Source of the DNA: Aequorivita lipolytica
Lineage (GTDB): Bacteria; Bacteroidota; Bacteroidia; Flavobacteriales; Flavobacteriaceae
Direction: 5' to 3'
DNA: 64,000 nucleotides
Assembly: GCF_007997135.1 (NCBI RefSeq)
Contig: NZ_VORU01000002.1
Location: 372,001 to 436,000 of the forward strand
Part shown: piece by piece, positions 26,141 to 34,890 of the stretch
How the letters are laid out: every line of letters starts with the position of its first letter
Position numbering within the stretch: position 1 is the first letter of the stretch
The notes under the pieces: generated by a model
Told to the model about the DNA's origin: nothing
What the model saw: only the letters and a program-made list of their open reading frames with translations
The model's database searches: none
Translations under genes and position numbers: made by a program

Positions 26141-26611
26141 ATGGAAATAAACGTAACCTTTATTGGGGTAATCATTGTGCTTTTAATATTTGTACCAATA
26201 ATTTATTTAATAATAAGTGCTGGTGGCAAGGAAAAGAAAATAAGGAAGACCATTTCACAGCTTTCGCAAAACAACGGCATACAATTAAAAAATATCGATT
26301 TTATAGGTAACTGCATCATTGCCGTGGATGAGGTTTCAAAGAAACTGGTCTATACTTCAAAGACAAACCCCACTGGCGATTTTAAAATTATTAATATGGA
26401 AGATATAAAGGACTGTCGCGCAAAAAGTATAAAACAATCAGATAAAACGCTTGATTGGGTGGGATTGGAGTTTGTTGAAAAAACAGGCAGACTTGAGATA
26501 CCTTTTTATATTGAAAGTAATGACGAAGAGTTTACGAGAGACCCTTTTGTATGTCTTCAAGATGCCAAGCGTTGGGAAAATACGCTGAAGCCATTACTGA
26601 AAGCTTCGTAA
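26141..26611 (+). CDS. Membrane-anchored protein of unknown function
   Basis: 156 residues. One N-terminal membrane span (FIGVIIVLLIFVPIIYLIISAG) is followed by a basic stretch (KEKKIRKT) and a cytoplasmic domain of about 120 residues with alternating strands (FIGNCIIAVDEVSKKLVYTSK; DWVGLEFVEKTGRLEIPFYIES), the pattern of a PH-like beta fold. No family can be named. It is followed at 26627 by a strong terminator, so it ends its transcript. Confidence 0.75.
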   Translation: MEINVTFIGVIIVLLIFVPIIYLIISAGGKEKKIRKTISQLSQNNGIQLKNIDFIGNCIIAVDEVSKKLVYTSKTNPTGDFKIINMEDIKDCRAKSIKQSDKTLDWVGLEFVEKTGRLEIPFYIESNDEEFTRDPFVCLQDAKRWENTLKPLLKAS

Positions 26612-26626
26612 TTAATTGCTCTAATG

Positions 26627-26652
26627 AAACCGCCCAATGTGGCGGTTTTTTT
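26627..26652 (+). terminator. Strong intrinsic terminator
   Basis: AAACCGCC and GGCGGTTT form an 8-bp GC-rich stem with a 6-nt loop, running straight into seven T. Confidence 0.9.
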
Positions 26653-26724
26653 ATGCAATTAACAAAGCCTTTCATAAAAACAGAATTTAAATCTTTATTT
26701 TTAGGGAAAATTATTTAACCGGAT

Positions 26725-27813
26725 ATGACCTTATTAATAATATATGCACTGCTTTCCATTTTCTTTTCGTTTCTATGTTCCATTTTGGAAGCTGCACTAC
26801 TTAGCTTTACCCCAACCTATTTGCGCATGAAGACCCAATCTGGGAAAAGCTATGCCAAGACACTTACCAATTTTAAAAAAGATATAGACAAGCCGCTAAT
26901 TGCAATACTTACTTTAAACACTATTGCACACACTGTAGGCGCAATATTGGTTGGCGTACAGGCGGAAAAGCTACCTTTCAAAGTAGATTTGTGGGGAATG
27001 AATATTGTGGGCGTTGTTTCAGCAATCATGACGATGCTTATTTTAGTAGTTTCAGAAATAATTCCCAAAACTATTGGTGCTACCTACTGGAAAAAATTGG
27101 GACCCTTTACCGCAACTTTTCTCAAGGTAATAATCTTTCCCCTAAAATATACGGGGATTCTTTGGCTCCTTCTGTTTGTTACTCGTATGGTAGGTAAATC
27201 TGCCCATGTGAGCACCATGAGCCGTGAAGAATTTATGGCCATAACTGATGTTGCGGAAGAAGAAGGCGTTTTTGAGGAAAACGAAACTACAGTAATTAAA
27301 AATTTGCTCGTTTTTAAATCGGTTAAGGCGAAGGATGTAATGACGCCATTTCCTGTGGTTACTTTAGAAGATGAAAAAACGACCCTTCAAAAATTTCACA
27401 GCCGCCATAAGAATTTGCGTTTTTCACGAATACCTGTATTTAGGGATAAAACTCATAATATTTCTGGATTTGTGCTTAGGGACGATATTTTGGAAGAAAT
27501 AGTTGAAGAACGTGGCGATAAACTATTGAGCGATATAAAGCGTGAAATATATATGATTTCTGCAGAAAAACCCATTCCGGATCTTTTTGAAACTTTTATA
27601 AAACAGCGTGTGCATATCGCGGCAGTTGTTGATGAATTCGGGAATACAATAGGCGTGGTTACGATGGAAGATATTATTGAAACTTTGTTGGGACTCGAAA
27701 TTATGGACGAGAGTGATAATATTGAAGATATGCAACTGCAAGCGCGAAAGAACTGGGAAAAGCGTGCAAAAAAAATGGGTATTGAAATAGACGATGACCT
27801 GAATGAAGAATAA
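26725..27813 (+). CDS. CNNM-domain/CBS-pair membrane protein (hemolysin-C/CorC type)
   Basis: Likely divalent-cation (Mg2+/Co2+) transport or homeostasis protein. The CNNM membrane domain fills residues 1-180 with spans such as IIYALLSIFFSFLCSILEAALLS and a signature VSEIIPKTIGATYWKKLG. A CBS pair follows (VMTPFPVVTLE; HIAAVVDEFGNTIGVVTMEDIIE). The CorC-HlyC C-terminal domain is missing: the chain ends in an acidic tail soon after the second CBS. The stop overlaps the ogt start by 11 bases. Confidence 0.92.
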   Translation: MTLLIIYALLSIFFSFLCSILEAALLSFTPTYLRMKTQSGKSYAKTLTNFKKDIDKPLIAILTLNTIAHTVGAILVGVQAEKLPFKVDLWGMNIVGVVSAIMTMLILVVSEIIPKTIGATYWKKLGPFTATFLKVIIFPLKYTGILWLLLFVTRMVGKSAHVSTMSREEFMAITDVAEEEGVFEENETTVIKNLLVFKSVKAKDVMTPFPVVTLEDEKTTLQKFHSRHKNLRFSRIPVFRDKTHNISGFVLRDDILEEIVEERGDKLLSDIKREIYMISAEKPIPDLFETFIKQRVHIAAVVDEFGNTIGVVTMEDIIETLLGLEIMDESDNIEDMQLQARKNWEKRAKKMGIEIDDDLNEE

Positions 27814-28306
27814 TAGTAAAGCTTTTGAAGACTACGTAGAAACGCCTATTGGAACACTGATGCTTTCATTTAATAAAGATTTTGAATTGATTTCAGCAGT
27901 TTTTCTTGAGCCAGAAATTGCCCAGCCCATAGCGAAAAGTTCAGGCAGTGATGAAATACAAAATGTGATCAAACAGTTTGAGGAATATTTTGATGGAAAG
28001 CGAACAGATTTCAACATTAAACTTTCACCTGATGGAACTGAGTTTCAAACACGGGTTTGGAACGAACTTCTGAATATTCCCTTCGGAAAAACGGTTAGCT
28101 ACCAACAGATGGCAAATACATTGGGCGATCCAAAAGTGATTCGCGCGGCGGCATCTGCCAATGGAAAGAACCCAATTTCAATAGTTATTCCATGCCATCG
28201 GGTAATTGGCAGTGATGGTTCATTAACAGGATATGCTGGTGGACTTCATCGGAAAAAGTGGCTGTTGGAATTTGAAAGTCCGTCGCCACAGCAATCTTTG
28301 TTTTAG
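27803..28306 (+). CDS. ogt: Methylated-DNA-protein cysteine methyltransferase
   Basis: Suicide DNA-repair enzyme that moves the methyl group from O6-methylguanine to its own cysteine. The active site IVIPCHRVIG gives Cys131; the helix-turn-helix PFGKTVSYQQMANTLGDPKVIRAAASANGKNP and the YAGGLHRKKWLLEFE tail are standard. 167 residues, full length. Translation is coupled to the CNNM gene by overlap, although the functions are unrelated. Confidence 0.95.
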   Translation: MKNNSKAFEDYVETPIGTLMLSFNKDFELISAVFLEPEIAQPIAKSSGSDEIQNVIKQFEEYFDGKRTDFNIKLSPDGTEFQTRVWNELLNIPFGKTVSYQQMANTLGDPKVIRAAASANGKNPISIVIPCHRVIGSDGSLTGYAGGLHRKKWLLEFESPSPQQSLF

Positions 28307-28340
28307 ATGAAACATCCGTGATTAATTTTTATTCAAACAG

Positions 28341-28364
28341 TGGAAAATATTTAGAGATTTTCCA
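28341..28364 (+). terminator. Hairpin after ogt
   Basis: TGGAAAAT / ATTTTCCA perfect 8-bp stem, 8-nt loop; pairing can extend through ACAG/CTGT with one bulge. No strong T-run follows, so this is a possible terminator only. Confidence 0.4.
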
Positions 28365-28396
28365 TCTGTCCTTAAAAAAAGAAACATTAAAGACAG

Positions 28397-29539
28397 ATGA
28401 AAAGGATTAGGAATTTTTTTAAATGGATCTTTATTTTACTGGTTGTTTTAGTAATCGCACTTTACATTACCGGCTACGCTTACATTTTGAAAGGCGTTTG
28501 GGTGGTTTATCTTCACGGGCACACTACTGCCTATATTGACGATTTTAAATATTTTGAAACTGAAGAAATTCCTGCGAGTACCCAACCGCAACCTTGGCCC
28601 ATTCATAAAAATTACAACACCGTTGAAGCAACCCAAGCGCTTTCTGAAATGAACGATACTTTGGGTACAGTTGCATTTTTGATTATTAAGAATGACAGCA
28701 TTTGGCAAGAAAAATACTTTGATGGTTTTGGAAAAAAGTCGCAGACCAATTCTTTTTCAATGGCGAAGAGTGTTACTTCGGCTTTGCTAGGGAAGGCTAT
28801 TGACGATGGTTTTATAAAAAATATCGAGCAGCCCGTTGGCGACTTTTATACACAATACAAAGGAACGGGGTTGACCGTGGGAAACCTATCCGCTATGGCC
28901 TCCGGGTTAGATTGGGACGAATCCTATTCAAACCCGTTTGGAATGACCGCAAGAGCATATTATGACGGGAATTTGGCAGAAAAAATACTCAATCTAAAAG
29001 TAGTTGAAAAGCCCGGGAAATCATATCATTATTTAAGCGGGAATACCCAACTTTTAGCTATGGTAATACAAAAAGCCACACAGAAAAAAATGGCGGATTA
29101 TTTATATGAAAGTTTTTGGCAGCCGATGGGTGCAGAAAATCCCGCCGTTTGGCAGGTGGATGATGAAGAAAATAGATTGGTAAAAGCCTATTGTTGCATT
29201 GGCAGCAACGCTCGAGATTTTGCCCGTTTCGGTAAACTTTATAAAGATTACGGCAAGTGGAACGGCAAACAAATATTGGATTCTGCTTTTGTGGCGAAAT
29301 CCATTACACCACGTTTTGCGGAAAGTCCGGAATACGGTTATGGCTTTTGGTTGAGTGATTTTTTGGGAAAGAAGATTTTTGTGATGCGTGGAATTCTTGG
29401 GCAATATGTCATCGTTATTCCCGAAGATGATTTGATTATTGTACGTTTGGGGCAACAGCGTGGCAATAAAACTGATTTGCCTTTTAGTAGTGATTTTTAT
29501 GTTTATGTGGAGGAGGTTTATGAGATGATTGGAGATTGA
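28397..29539 (+). CDS. Serine hydrolase of the class C beta-lactamase/esterase family
   Basis: One N-terminal membrane span (IFILLVVLVIALYITGYAYI) anchors a periplasmic hydrolase domain. The active-site SxxK is SMAKS (Ser121, Lys124), with a YHYLSGN segment in the place of the YxN box. The C-terminal fold-matching segment (FAESPEYGYGFWLSDF) is present. The family includes peptidases, esterases and beta-lactamases; nothing shows that this one destroys antibiotics. 380 residues, normal length. Confidence 0.9.
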   Translation: MKRIRNFFKWIFILLVVLVIALYITGYAYILKGVWVVYLHGHTTAYIDDFKYFETEEIPASTQPQPWPIHKNYNTVEATQALSEMNDTLGTVAFLIIKNDSIWQEKYFDGFGKKSQTNSFSMAKSVTSALLGKAIDDGFIKNIEQPVGDFYTQYKGTGLTVGNLSAMASGLDWDESYSNPFGMTARAYYDGNLAEKILNLKVVEKPGKSYHYLSGNTQLLAMVIQKATQKKMADYLYESFWQPMGAENPAVWQVDDEENRLVKAYCCIGSNARDFARFGKLYKDYGKWNGKQILDSAFVAKSITPRFAESPEYGYGFWLSDFLGKKIFVMRGILGQYVIVIPEDDLIIVRLGQQRGNKTDLPFSSDFYVYVEEVYEMIGD

Positions 29540-29647
29540 TGCTCTTTAGATTGATATTTTGTTTTTTATATATTTAATTCTTTTGAAAAAAGAAACATTA
29601 GCGCAAAAATAAGGTTGCACAAAAAGATTTAACTAATCAAAATATAA

Positions 29648-30289
29648 ATGATAAAAAAAATTACAAAATGGGTTTTATGTTTTTTATCAATACCTGTTAT
29701 TTATATACTGATTTCCTTACTATTAACAGCTGTTACAGTTAACAAAAAAAATCAAAATAATGAATCTAGCAGGTCAATCTTTTTAACTACAAATGGCGTT
29801 CATTTGGCTATTGTGTTACCCAAAAACAATATAGATTCATTAGTATTATCGGGAATAAAACACAGCACTACTGAAAATTATTTGGCGTTTGGTTGGGGCG
29901 ACGAAAATTTCTATTTGAACACACCAACTTGGGGAGATTTAACTTTTAAAAATGCATTCGGAGCAATGTTTTTAAAGAGTCCTACATTAATTCATTTAAC
30001 GCGCTACCAAAATAAACAAACCGGCTGGATTGAAATTAAAGTAACTGAATCAGAATTGAAAAAATTGAATTCTTATTTATTTGAAACATTTTTTTTAAAT
30101 AAAAATGGAGAAAAAGTTATGCTTCTTGGAGAAGGATATACTTCAAGAGACGATTTTTATAAAGCCAATGGAAGCTATTCTTTTTTTAATACTTGTAACT
30201 CTTGGGTAAATTCAGCGTTTAAAAATGCGGGGCTGAAATCCTGTTATTGGACACCATTTGACTTTGGATTAATGAATAAATATAAGTAA
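29648..30289 (+). CDS. TIGR02117/DUF2459-type protein
   Basis: 213 residues with an N-terminal membrane anchor (WVLCFLSIPVIYILISLLLTAV). Diagnostic segments are NGVHLAIVLP, YLAFGWGDENFYLNTPTWGDL, PTLIHLTRY and FNTCNSWVNSAFKNAGLKSCYW. The invariant-looking His in VHLAI and Cys in NTCNSW could form a papain-like active site. The function of the family is not known. Flanks show no operon partner. Confidence 0.85.
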   Translation: MIKKITKWVLCFLSIPVIYILISLLLTAVTVNKKNQNNESSRSIFLTTNGVHLAIVLPKNNIDSLVLSGIKHSTTENYLAFGWGDENFYLNTPTWGDLTFKNAFGAMFLKSPTLIHLTRYQNKQTGWIEIKVTESELKKLNSYLFETFFLNKNGEKVMLLGEGYTSRDDFYKANGSYSFFNTCNSWVNSAFKNAGLKSCYWTPFDFGLMNKYK

Positions 30290-30412
30290 ATCGATTGCTT
30301 TTTTTGAATCTTTCTAATTAACAAAGCCTCTGCAAAAATCTATAATTTGAAAATATTACATTCAATATTTTTTCGTAGCTTTAAACTTCTCCCCGATTGA
30401 AATTTTCGAAAT

Positions 30413-31126
30413 ATGATTAAACGTATTAATTTGGAACATATCCTTTTCTTGGATATTGAGACCGTTCCGCAGCACGAGCATTTTAATGAACTTGATGATA
30501 CCTCAAAAACACTTTGGGAGCTAAAAAGCCAATACCAGCGAAAAGATGATATCTCTGCGGAAGATTTTTATGAACGCGCCGGTATTTGGGCAGAGTTTGG
30601 AAAGATTGTATGCATTTCCGTAGGTTATTTTGTTTTGAAAGGTGATGTACGAAACTTTCGCGTAACCAGTTTTCACGGTGATGAGGTGAAAATTTTGAAA
30701 GACTTTAAAAGTCTTTTGGAGACGCATTTCAATAAACCACATCATGTGCTTTGTGCACACAATGGAAAGGAATTCGACTTTCCTTACATCGCCCGAAGAA
30801 TGATAATAAACGGTATAGATATTCCTTTTAAACTCGATCTCTTCGGAAAAAAACCTTGGGAAGTTCCGCATTTGGATACGCTGGAACTATGGAAGTTTGG
30901 CGATTACAAAACCTTTACTTCGCTTAAACTAATGGCGCACGTTTTGGGAATTCCTTCGCCTAAAGATGATATAGACGGCAGCCAGGTGCGCAGCGTTTTT
31001 TATGAAGAAAAGGATATTGACAGAATCATTATATACTGCGAAAAAGACACCGTTACGGTTGCACAGATTTTTTTGAAACTTAGGAATGAAGAAATTTTGC
31101 ATGAAGACGAAATACTTTCTGTTTAA
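30413..31126 (+). CDS. Predicted 3'-5' exonuclease (PolB-associated type, RNase H fold)
   Basis: 237-residue DEDD-type exonuclease. Exo I is LFLDIETVPQ (Asp14, Glu16), Exo II is CAHNGKEFDFPYIARR and Exo III is YCEKDTVTVAQIFLK. A final segment is typical of the family annotated 'predicted 3'-5' exonuclease related to the exonuclease domain of PolB'. Probably acts in DNA repair. It is followed by a promoter and a lipoprotein gene, so it ends its transcript. Confidence 0.9.
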   Translation: MIKRINLEHILFLDIETVPQHEHFNELDDTSKTLWELKSQYQRKDDISAEDFYERAGIWAEFGKIVCISVGYFVLKGDVRNFRVTSFHGDEVKILKDFKSLLETHFNKPHHVLCAHNGKEFDFPYIARRMIINGIDIPFKLDLFGKKPWEVPHLDTLELWKFGDYKTFTSLKLMAHVLGIPSPKDDIDGSQVRSVFYEEKDIDRIIIYCEKDTVTVAQIFLKLRNEEILHEDEILSV

Positions 31127-31179
31127 ACCGCATTTCTAGAAGCCACACCTTTCTGCAAGGATTTCTCTTTAAAATTTAG

Positions 31180-31187
31180 TAGATTTG
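31180..31187 (+). promoter_or_regulatory. -7 promoter box of the lipoprotein gene
   Basis: TAGATTTG, exact TAnnTTTG match, 24 bases before ATG 31212. Confidence 0.5.
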
Positions 31188-31211
31188 CCAGCCATATTCA
31201 AATATACTTTT

Positions 31212-31625
31212 ATGACAATTCTTAGATTCAATCCTAAATCATTTTTTATCCCTATGCTCGTTGCGCTTCCTTTCTTTATTTCGTGTAAAGACAAAGATGC
31301 TGCTGAGGAGATTGTGCCCGCCACTTCACAGGAAGCAACTCTTGAACAGAAAAAGCAGGCGTTACAAAATGTGGCTCCTACCTCAACTTCAACAGCAAAT
31401 TCAACAAAGACTGCAGGCGGGATAAATCCGGCTCACGGAGAACCCGGTCATCGTTGTGATATTCCAGTAGGCGCTCCATTGAATCCTGCTGCAGGAAGTA
31501 ACGACGCCACACCAACAACAAATAAGGTAAATGCTGTGCCAGCAGCCATTTCTGGGAATGGCGCTAATCCACCACACGGACAACCAGGGCACAGATGCGA
31601 CATTAAAGTGGGCGACCCTCTTTAA
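31212..31625 (+). CDS. Lipoprotein with a duplicated NPxHGxPGHRCDIxVGxPL motif
   Basis: I take ATG 31212 (MTILRFNPKSFFIPMLVALP), giving a lipoprotein signal with the cysteine in PFFISCKDKD. The middle is low-complexity (Ala, Thr, Ser, Asn). Two copies of a 19-residue motif follow, at 31425-31481 and 31566-31622, identical at 15 of 19 positions, each with two His and one Cys; the second copy is the very C-terminus. The motif is not a domain I can name. It looks suited to metal or haem binding, which is inference. Probably attached to the outer or inner membrane on the periplasmic side. Confidence 0.85.
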   Translation: MTILRFNPKSFFIPMLVALPFFISCKDKDAAEEIVPATSQEATLEQKKQALQNVAPTSTSTANSTKTAGGINPAHGEPGHRCDIPVGAPLNPAAGSNDATPTTNKVNAVPAAISGNGANPPHGQPGHRCDIKVGDPL

Positions 31626-31642
31626 AACTTATAAAGATTTTT

Positions 31643-31680
31643 AAAAAAAAGCGGCCCGTTTCAATTTTGAAACGGGCCGC
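31643..31680 (-). terminator. Strong intrinsic terminator of the M4 protease gene
   Basis: Perfect 14-bp stem (31651-31664 with 31667-31680, GCGGCCCGTTTCAA) with a 2-nt loop. On the minus strand it is followed by eight T. It also separates the converging lipoprotein transcript, probably acting on both. Confidence 0.9.
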
Positions 31681-31702
31681 CCTAATTATCAATACAAACT
31701 AA

Positions 31703-34700
31703 CTACTCTTTAACAAATCTTTTTATTAATCTTTCGGTTTCGGTATTTACCTCAATCATGTAAACACCACTTTGCAATGATGAAACATCCAGGGTTTCTG
31801 TAAACAAACCTTTACCAACAACCTGTCCCATCAAATTATAGATTGCGAAATCCTTTCCTGTTGCATCTACCAAAGAAATATTCAAGGTGTGCTTAGCCGG
31901 GTTAGGATAAAGGGTCATTTCAGAAGTAGTAAGGCTATTGCCTTCTGTAAATCCTTGGGCGATACCAGTACTTCCAACGATTACCGTATAATCTTCTACT
32001 TCTCCATAACTGAAAGTTTCGCAAGCGTTTTGCGCTGCATTGTATTTCATAGAAACACGCATTCTGGTAGGGCCGGCAAGGGCGGAAGTGGGTACGTTAA
32101 AAGTTGCACTCAACGTTGCACTGCTTGAAGAAGATCCGCTTACCATCAACTCGTCGGAGTCAAACGTGCCATTTTGATTATAATCAATCCAAATTTTCCA
32201 GTACTCCCTATAACTGCTGCTTGCAAAACCTGCACTAATTTGAATGGTATTTGAACCGTAAGGCAAGTTTGCGGACAAATTGGTATTGTCTTTATAACCA
32301 CCGTCGTTTCCTGAGGGCTTATTTAGATTATTCAGTTTTACAAGATCAATCCATTCATAACTTGAATTATTTCCTTTAGAAGCACAATACGAAATAGAAT
32401 TTGACTGTGTAGTAACATTTACCGTATTGCTGTATGGCGAATTGTTGCCGGCGGCATCTTTTGCACGAACTGTAAAACTGTAGGCTGTTGCAGGCGACAG
32501 TCCGGTAATGTTTGCAGAAGTTCCGGTAACGGTTCCAATATTAGTACTTCCTTGGAAAATGTCATAACCTGTAACTCCTACGTTGTCTGTGGACGCATTC
32601 CACGAAAGGGTAAGCGTAGTTTTCGTTACGTTTGAAGCTACCAAACTAGCTGGTGCCGTTGGAGCCTGTGTGTCTGGTCCTGCACCACCTAAATTGATGG
32701 TATAGTCTTCCACTTCACCATAACTAAATGTTTCACAAGAAGTAGGTATTCCGTTGTATTTCATAGAAACTCGCATTCTAGTTTCACCGCCCACTGTTCC
32801 TGAAGGTACTGTGAACGTTCCACTATTTGGTGTGTTTGTAGAAGCTGCTTTGGACCAAACTAATTCGCCTGCATCACCAAAATCCTTATCACCATTATAA
32901 TCAATCCATACGGCGTATCCTTCGTTATATGTAGTACCTGTCCAAGTTGGAGTAACGGTAACTGTATACGTTGAACCTTCATTTAAGGAAGTAGAGATGC
33001 TTGTAAAATTTGAATAAAGCTGTGCGCCAGAGGCATTGTTGATTGTATTTAACTGTACACGGCTTATGTATTCGTCATTCACGTTACTTCCCTGTGAAGC
33101 GCAATAATCGCTTCCGCCACCGCCACCATTGTATGCGGCTCCTACGCCTACGGCATACCAAGCATTTGTGGTTGCAATTTCCTCAGGACTTCCAGCGCCG
33201 TAAAGATCTTTTGCAGCTTGAATGGCACCATTTCTGGCATCGCTATATTGTGAATTTGAGTTTAAATAGACGGTTAGGTTTCTGTAGGCAATTGCAGCTG
33301 CTTTATCCATTCCTAATCCCGTAACATTATAACTGTCTCCTTTGTCATTCGTGCCGCTTTTTCCAACACTTAAAACATAGAACCAAAAATTTTGCACTCC
33401 AGAATTTGTATGAACACCACCTGAATCGCCAGAGCCTGAATACCAATTTGTACCTAAGTAGGTGTCAGGATCTCCGTAAGCGTTTGGGTTGCTCATGGAA
33501 CGAAGCGCACCGCCGCTTCCGCCAGCACCAATTTCGTCGCCCATCAACCAATCGTTGGTGCCAGAAGCAAATTTTTCAATGGATTCACCAAAAATATCTG
33601 AAAAAGATTCGTTCAAAGCACCAGATTGGTAGCTGTAAACAAGGTTTGCAGAGTATTCAGTTACCCCGTGGGTAATCTCGTGACCGCAAATGTCTAAAGA
33701 AACTAAAGGGCCATAATTGGTGCCATCTCCGTCGCCATAAGTCATTCGGGTTCCGTCCCAAAATGCATTTACATAATTGGTAGAATAACTAACATACGAT
33801 TTTATGATGGCTCCCGCATTGTTATAAGAATTTCTACCGTGTTTTTGGCTGAAATATTTATGTGTACGTTCTGCACCAAAGTGTGCTTGTACACCTGTTG
33901 GGTTTGAAGTAAAATTTGTTGAACCGCTTGTAACATCTACTGCGTTGTTATAGTTGGTGCTATTATTCAAATCAAAGGTTTGGATCCCACTGCCATCAGC
34001 AGTCTGTCGCAAACGGTATGGTCCAGATGCATTGTCTGCTGTAAAGGAAACGTTGCCATTGTAAAGACTTGTTCCGGTACCGGGTACATTTGCGTGATGG
34101 ATTTTTTTGTTTTCCATAATGAACTGCCCAGTTTTTGCATCAATATATACATCGGCTCGGTAAAGTGGGGCCGTGGCATAGATGTCAAACTTGTATGCAA
34201 GTCTATTATTTTCAGAGATATTTTCGATTGCTGGAAAAATCACTAACTCTCCAGTTGGTTTTTGGTAATTAGCCAAAGTTGCTTCGGCAGTATTTTGCCA
34301 CATGTATTTTGAAGCGCCTACGTGTGCAATTGCACTATTTAAAGCTTGTGAACCGCTTATAGAAGGCGTTGTGCTAAAATCTTCCGCGATGGGGAAATAA
34401 GCAGAATTTAATGACTGTACTGTACCTTTTTGGCTGCTCAGCGTTACCGTTGCAAACTCTACTTTTACACCATTAAAATACTGCTGGGTTTTTTGATGTG
34501 TAAATCCTAATGGATCCTGTTCTTGTTTTAGCGTAGTGAAAGAAGTTTGTGGAGATGGATTTAAAACTTCCTTGAAAATTTGAGTAGTGTTTTGAAGCGA
34601 ATACGATTGTGAGGCATCAAAAACAACTAGACTCGGGGGTTGCTTTACGTTTCTCTTTTCATCTTTCTTACTTTGGGCGGTAGCCACCGCCGAAAAGGCA

Positions 34701-34747
34701 AAAATTATGAGTGTGAATAGAAAAACAAACTTGTTAATTTTTTTCAT
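31703..34747 (-). CDS. Secreted M4 (thermolysin-like) metalloprotease with GEVED, FnIII and T9SS domains
   Basis: Exported zinc endopeptidase of about 1014 residues. ATG 34747 gives the signal MKKINKFVFLFTLIIFAFSAVATAQ; the longer frame to 34798 would spoil it. A propeptide (FTP/PepSY-like) precedes the catalytic domain with HEITH (His356, Glu357, His360) and the third ligand Glu380 in GALNESFSD. After it come GEVED domain 1 (SCETFSYGEVEDYTI), a fibronectin III domain (APTAPASLVASNVTKTTLTLSW), GEVED domain 2 and a C-terminal T9SS type A sorting domain (LYPNPAKHTLNISLVD to LIKRFVKE). Likely released outside the cell for protein degradation. Confidence 0.96.
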   Translation of the reverse strand: MKKINKFVFLFTLIIFAFSAVATAQSKKDEKRNVKQPPSLVVFDASQSYSLQNTTQIFKEVLNPSPQTSFTTLKQEQDPLGFTHQKTQQYFNGVKVEFATVTLSSQKGTVQSLNSAYFPIAEDFSTTPSISGSQALNSAIAHVGASKYMWQNTAEATLANYQKPTGELVIFPAIENISENNRLAYKFDIYATAPLYRADVYIDAKTGQFIMENKKIHHANVPGTGTSLYNGNVSFTADNASGPYRLRQTADGSGIQTFDLNNSTNYNNAVDVTSGSTNFTSNPTGVQAHFGAERTHKYFSQKHGRNSYNNAGAIIKSYVSYSTNYVNAFWDGTRMTYGDGDGTNYGPLVSLDICGHEITHGVTEYSANLVYSYQSGALNESFSDIFGESIEKFASGTNDWLMGDEIGAGGSGGALRSMSNPNAYGDPDTYLGTNWYSGSGDSGGVHTNSGVQNFWFYVLSVGKSGTNDKGDSYNVTGLGMDKAAAIAYRNLTVYLNSNSQYSDARNGAIQAAKDLYGAGSPEEIATTNAWYAVGVGAAYNGGGGGSDYCASQGSNVNDEYISRVQLNTINNASGAQLYSNFTSISTSLNEGSTYTVTVTPTWTGTTYNEGYAVWIDYNGDKDFGDAGELVWSKAASTNTPNSGTFTVPSGTVGGETRMRVSMKYNGIPTSCETFSYGEVEDYTINLGGAGPDTQAPTAPASLVASNVTKTTLTLSWNASTDNVGVTGYDIFQGSTNIGTVTGTSANITGLSPATAYSFTVRAKDAAGNNSPYSNTVNVTTQSNSISYCASKGNNSSYEWIDLVKLNNLNKPSGNDGGYKDNTNLSANLPYGSNTIQISAGFASSSYREYWKIWIDYNQNGTFDSDELMVSGSSSSSATLSATFNVPTSALAGPTRMRVSMKYNAAQNACETFSYGEVEDYTVIVGSTGIAQGFTEGNSLTTSEMTLYPNPAKHTLNISLVDATGKDFAIYNLMGQVVGKGLFTETLDVSSLQSGVYMIEVNTETERLIKRFVKE

Positions 34748-34877
34748 AATAATTAAGATTAAGTGAATAAATAGATTTGTTGTTTTGTTAAAAAACATTT
34801 AAAAGAACGATAAAAATTGATTAAATGAAATTTTATTCGATGAACTACAGTTAAAGTTATTTTTCGCAAGAATATTC

Positions 34878-34885
34878 TATCTTTG
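34878..34885 (+). promoter_or_regulatory. -7 promoter box abutting the ABC gene
   Basis: TATCTTTG, exact TAnnTTTG match, five bases before ATG 34891; transcription would start at or next to the start codon. Confidence 0.5.
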
Positions 34886-34890
34886 GAATC

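Noticed and set aside
28397-29539. Antibiotic-degrading beta-lactamase
   Set aside because: It has the SxxK fold, but the family is mostly esterases and peptidases; nothing in the sequence or its neighbours points to resistance.
33043-33675. Open frames on the plus strand opposite the M4 protease gene
   Set aside because: They are antisense shadows of a gene with full domain support; no promoter, no family and unusual composition.
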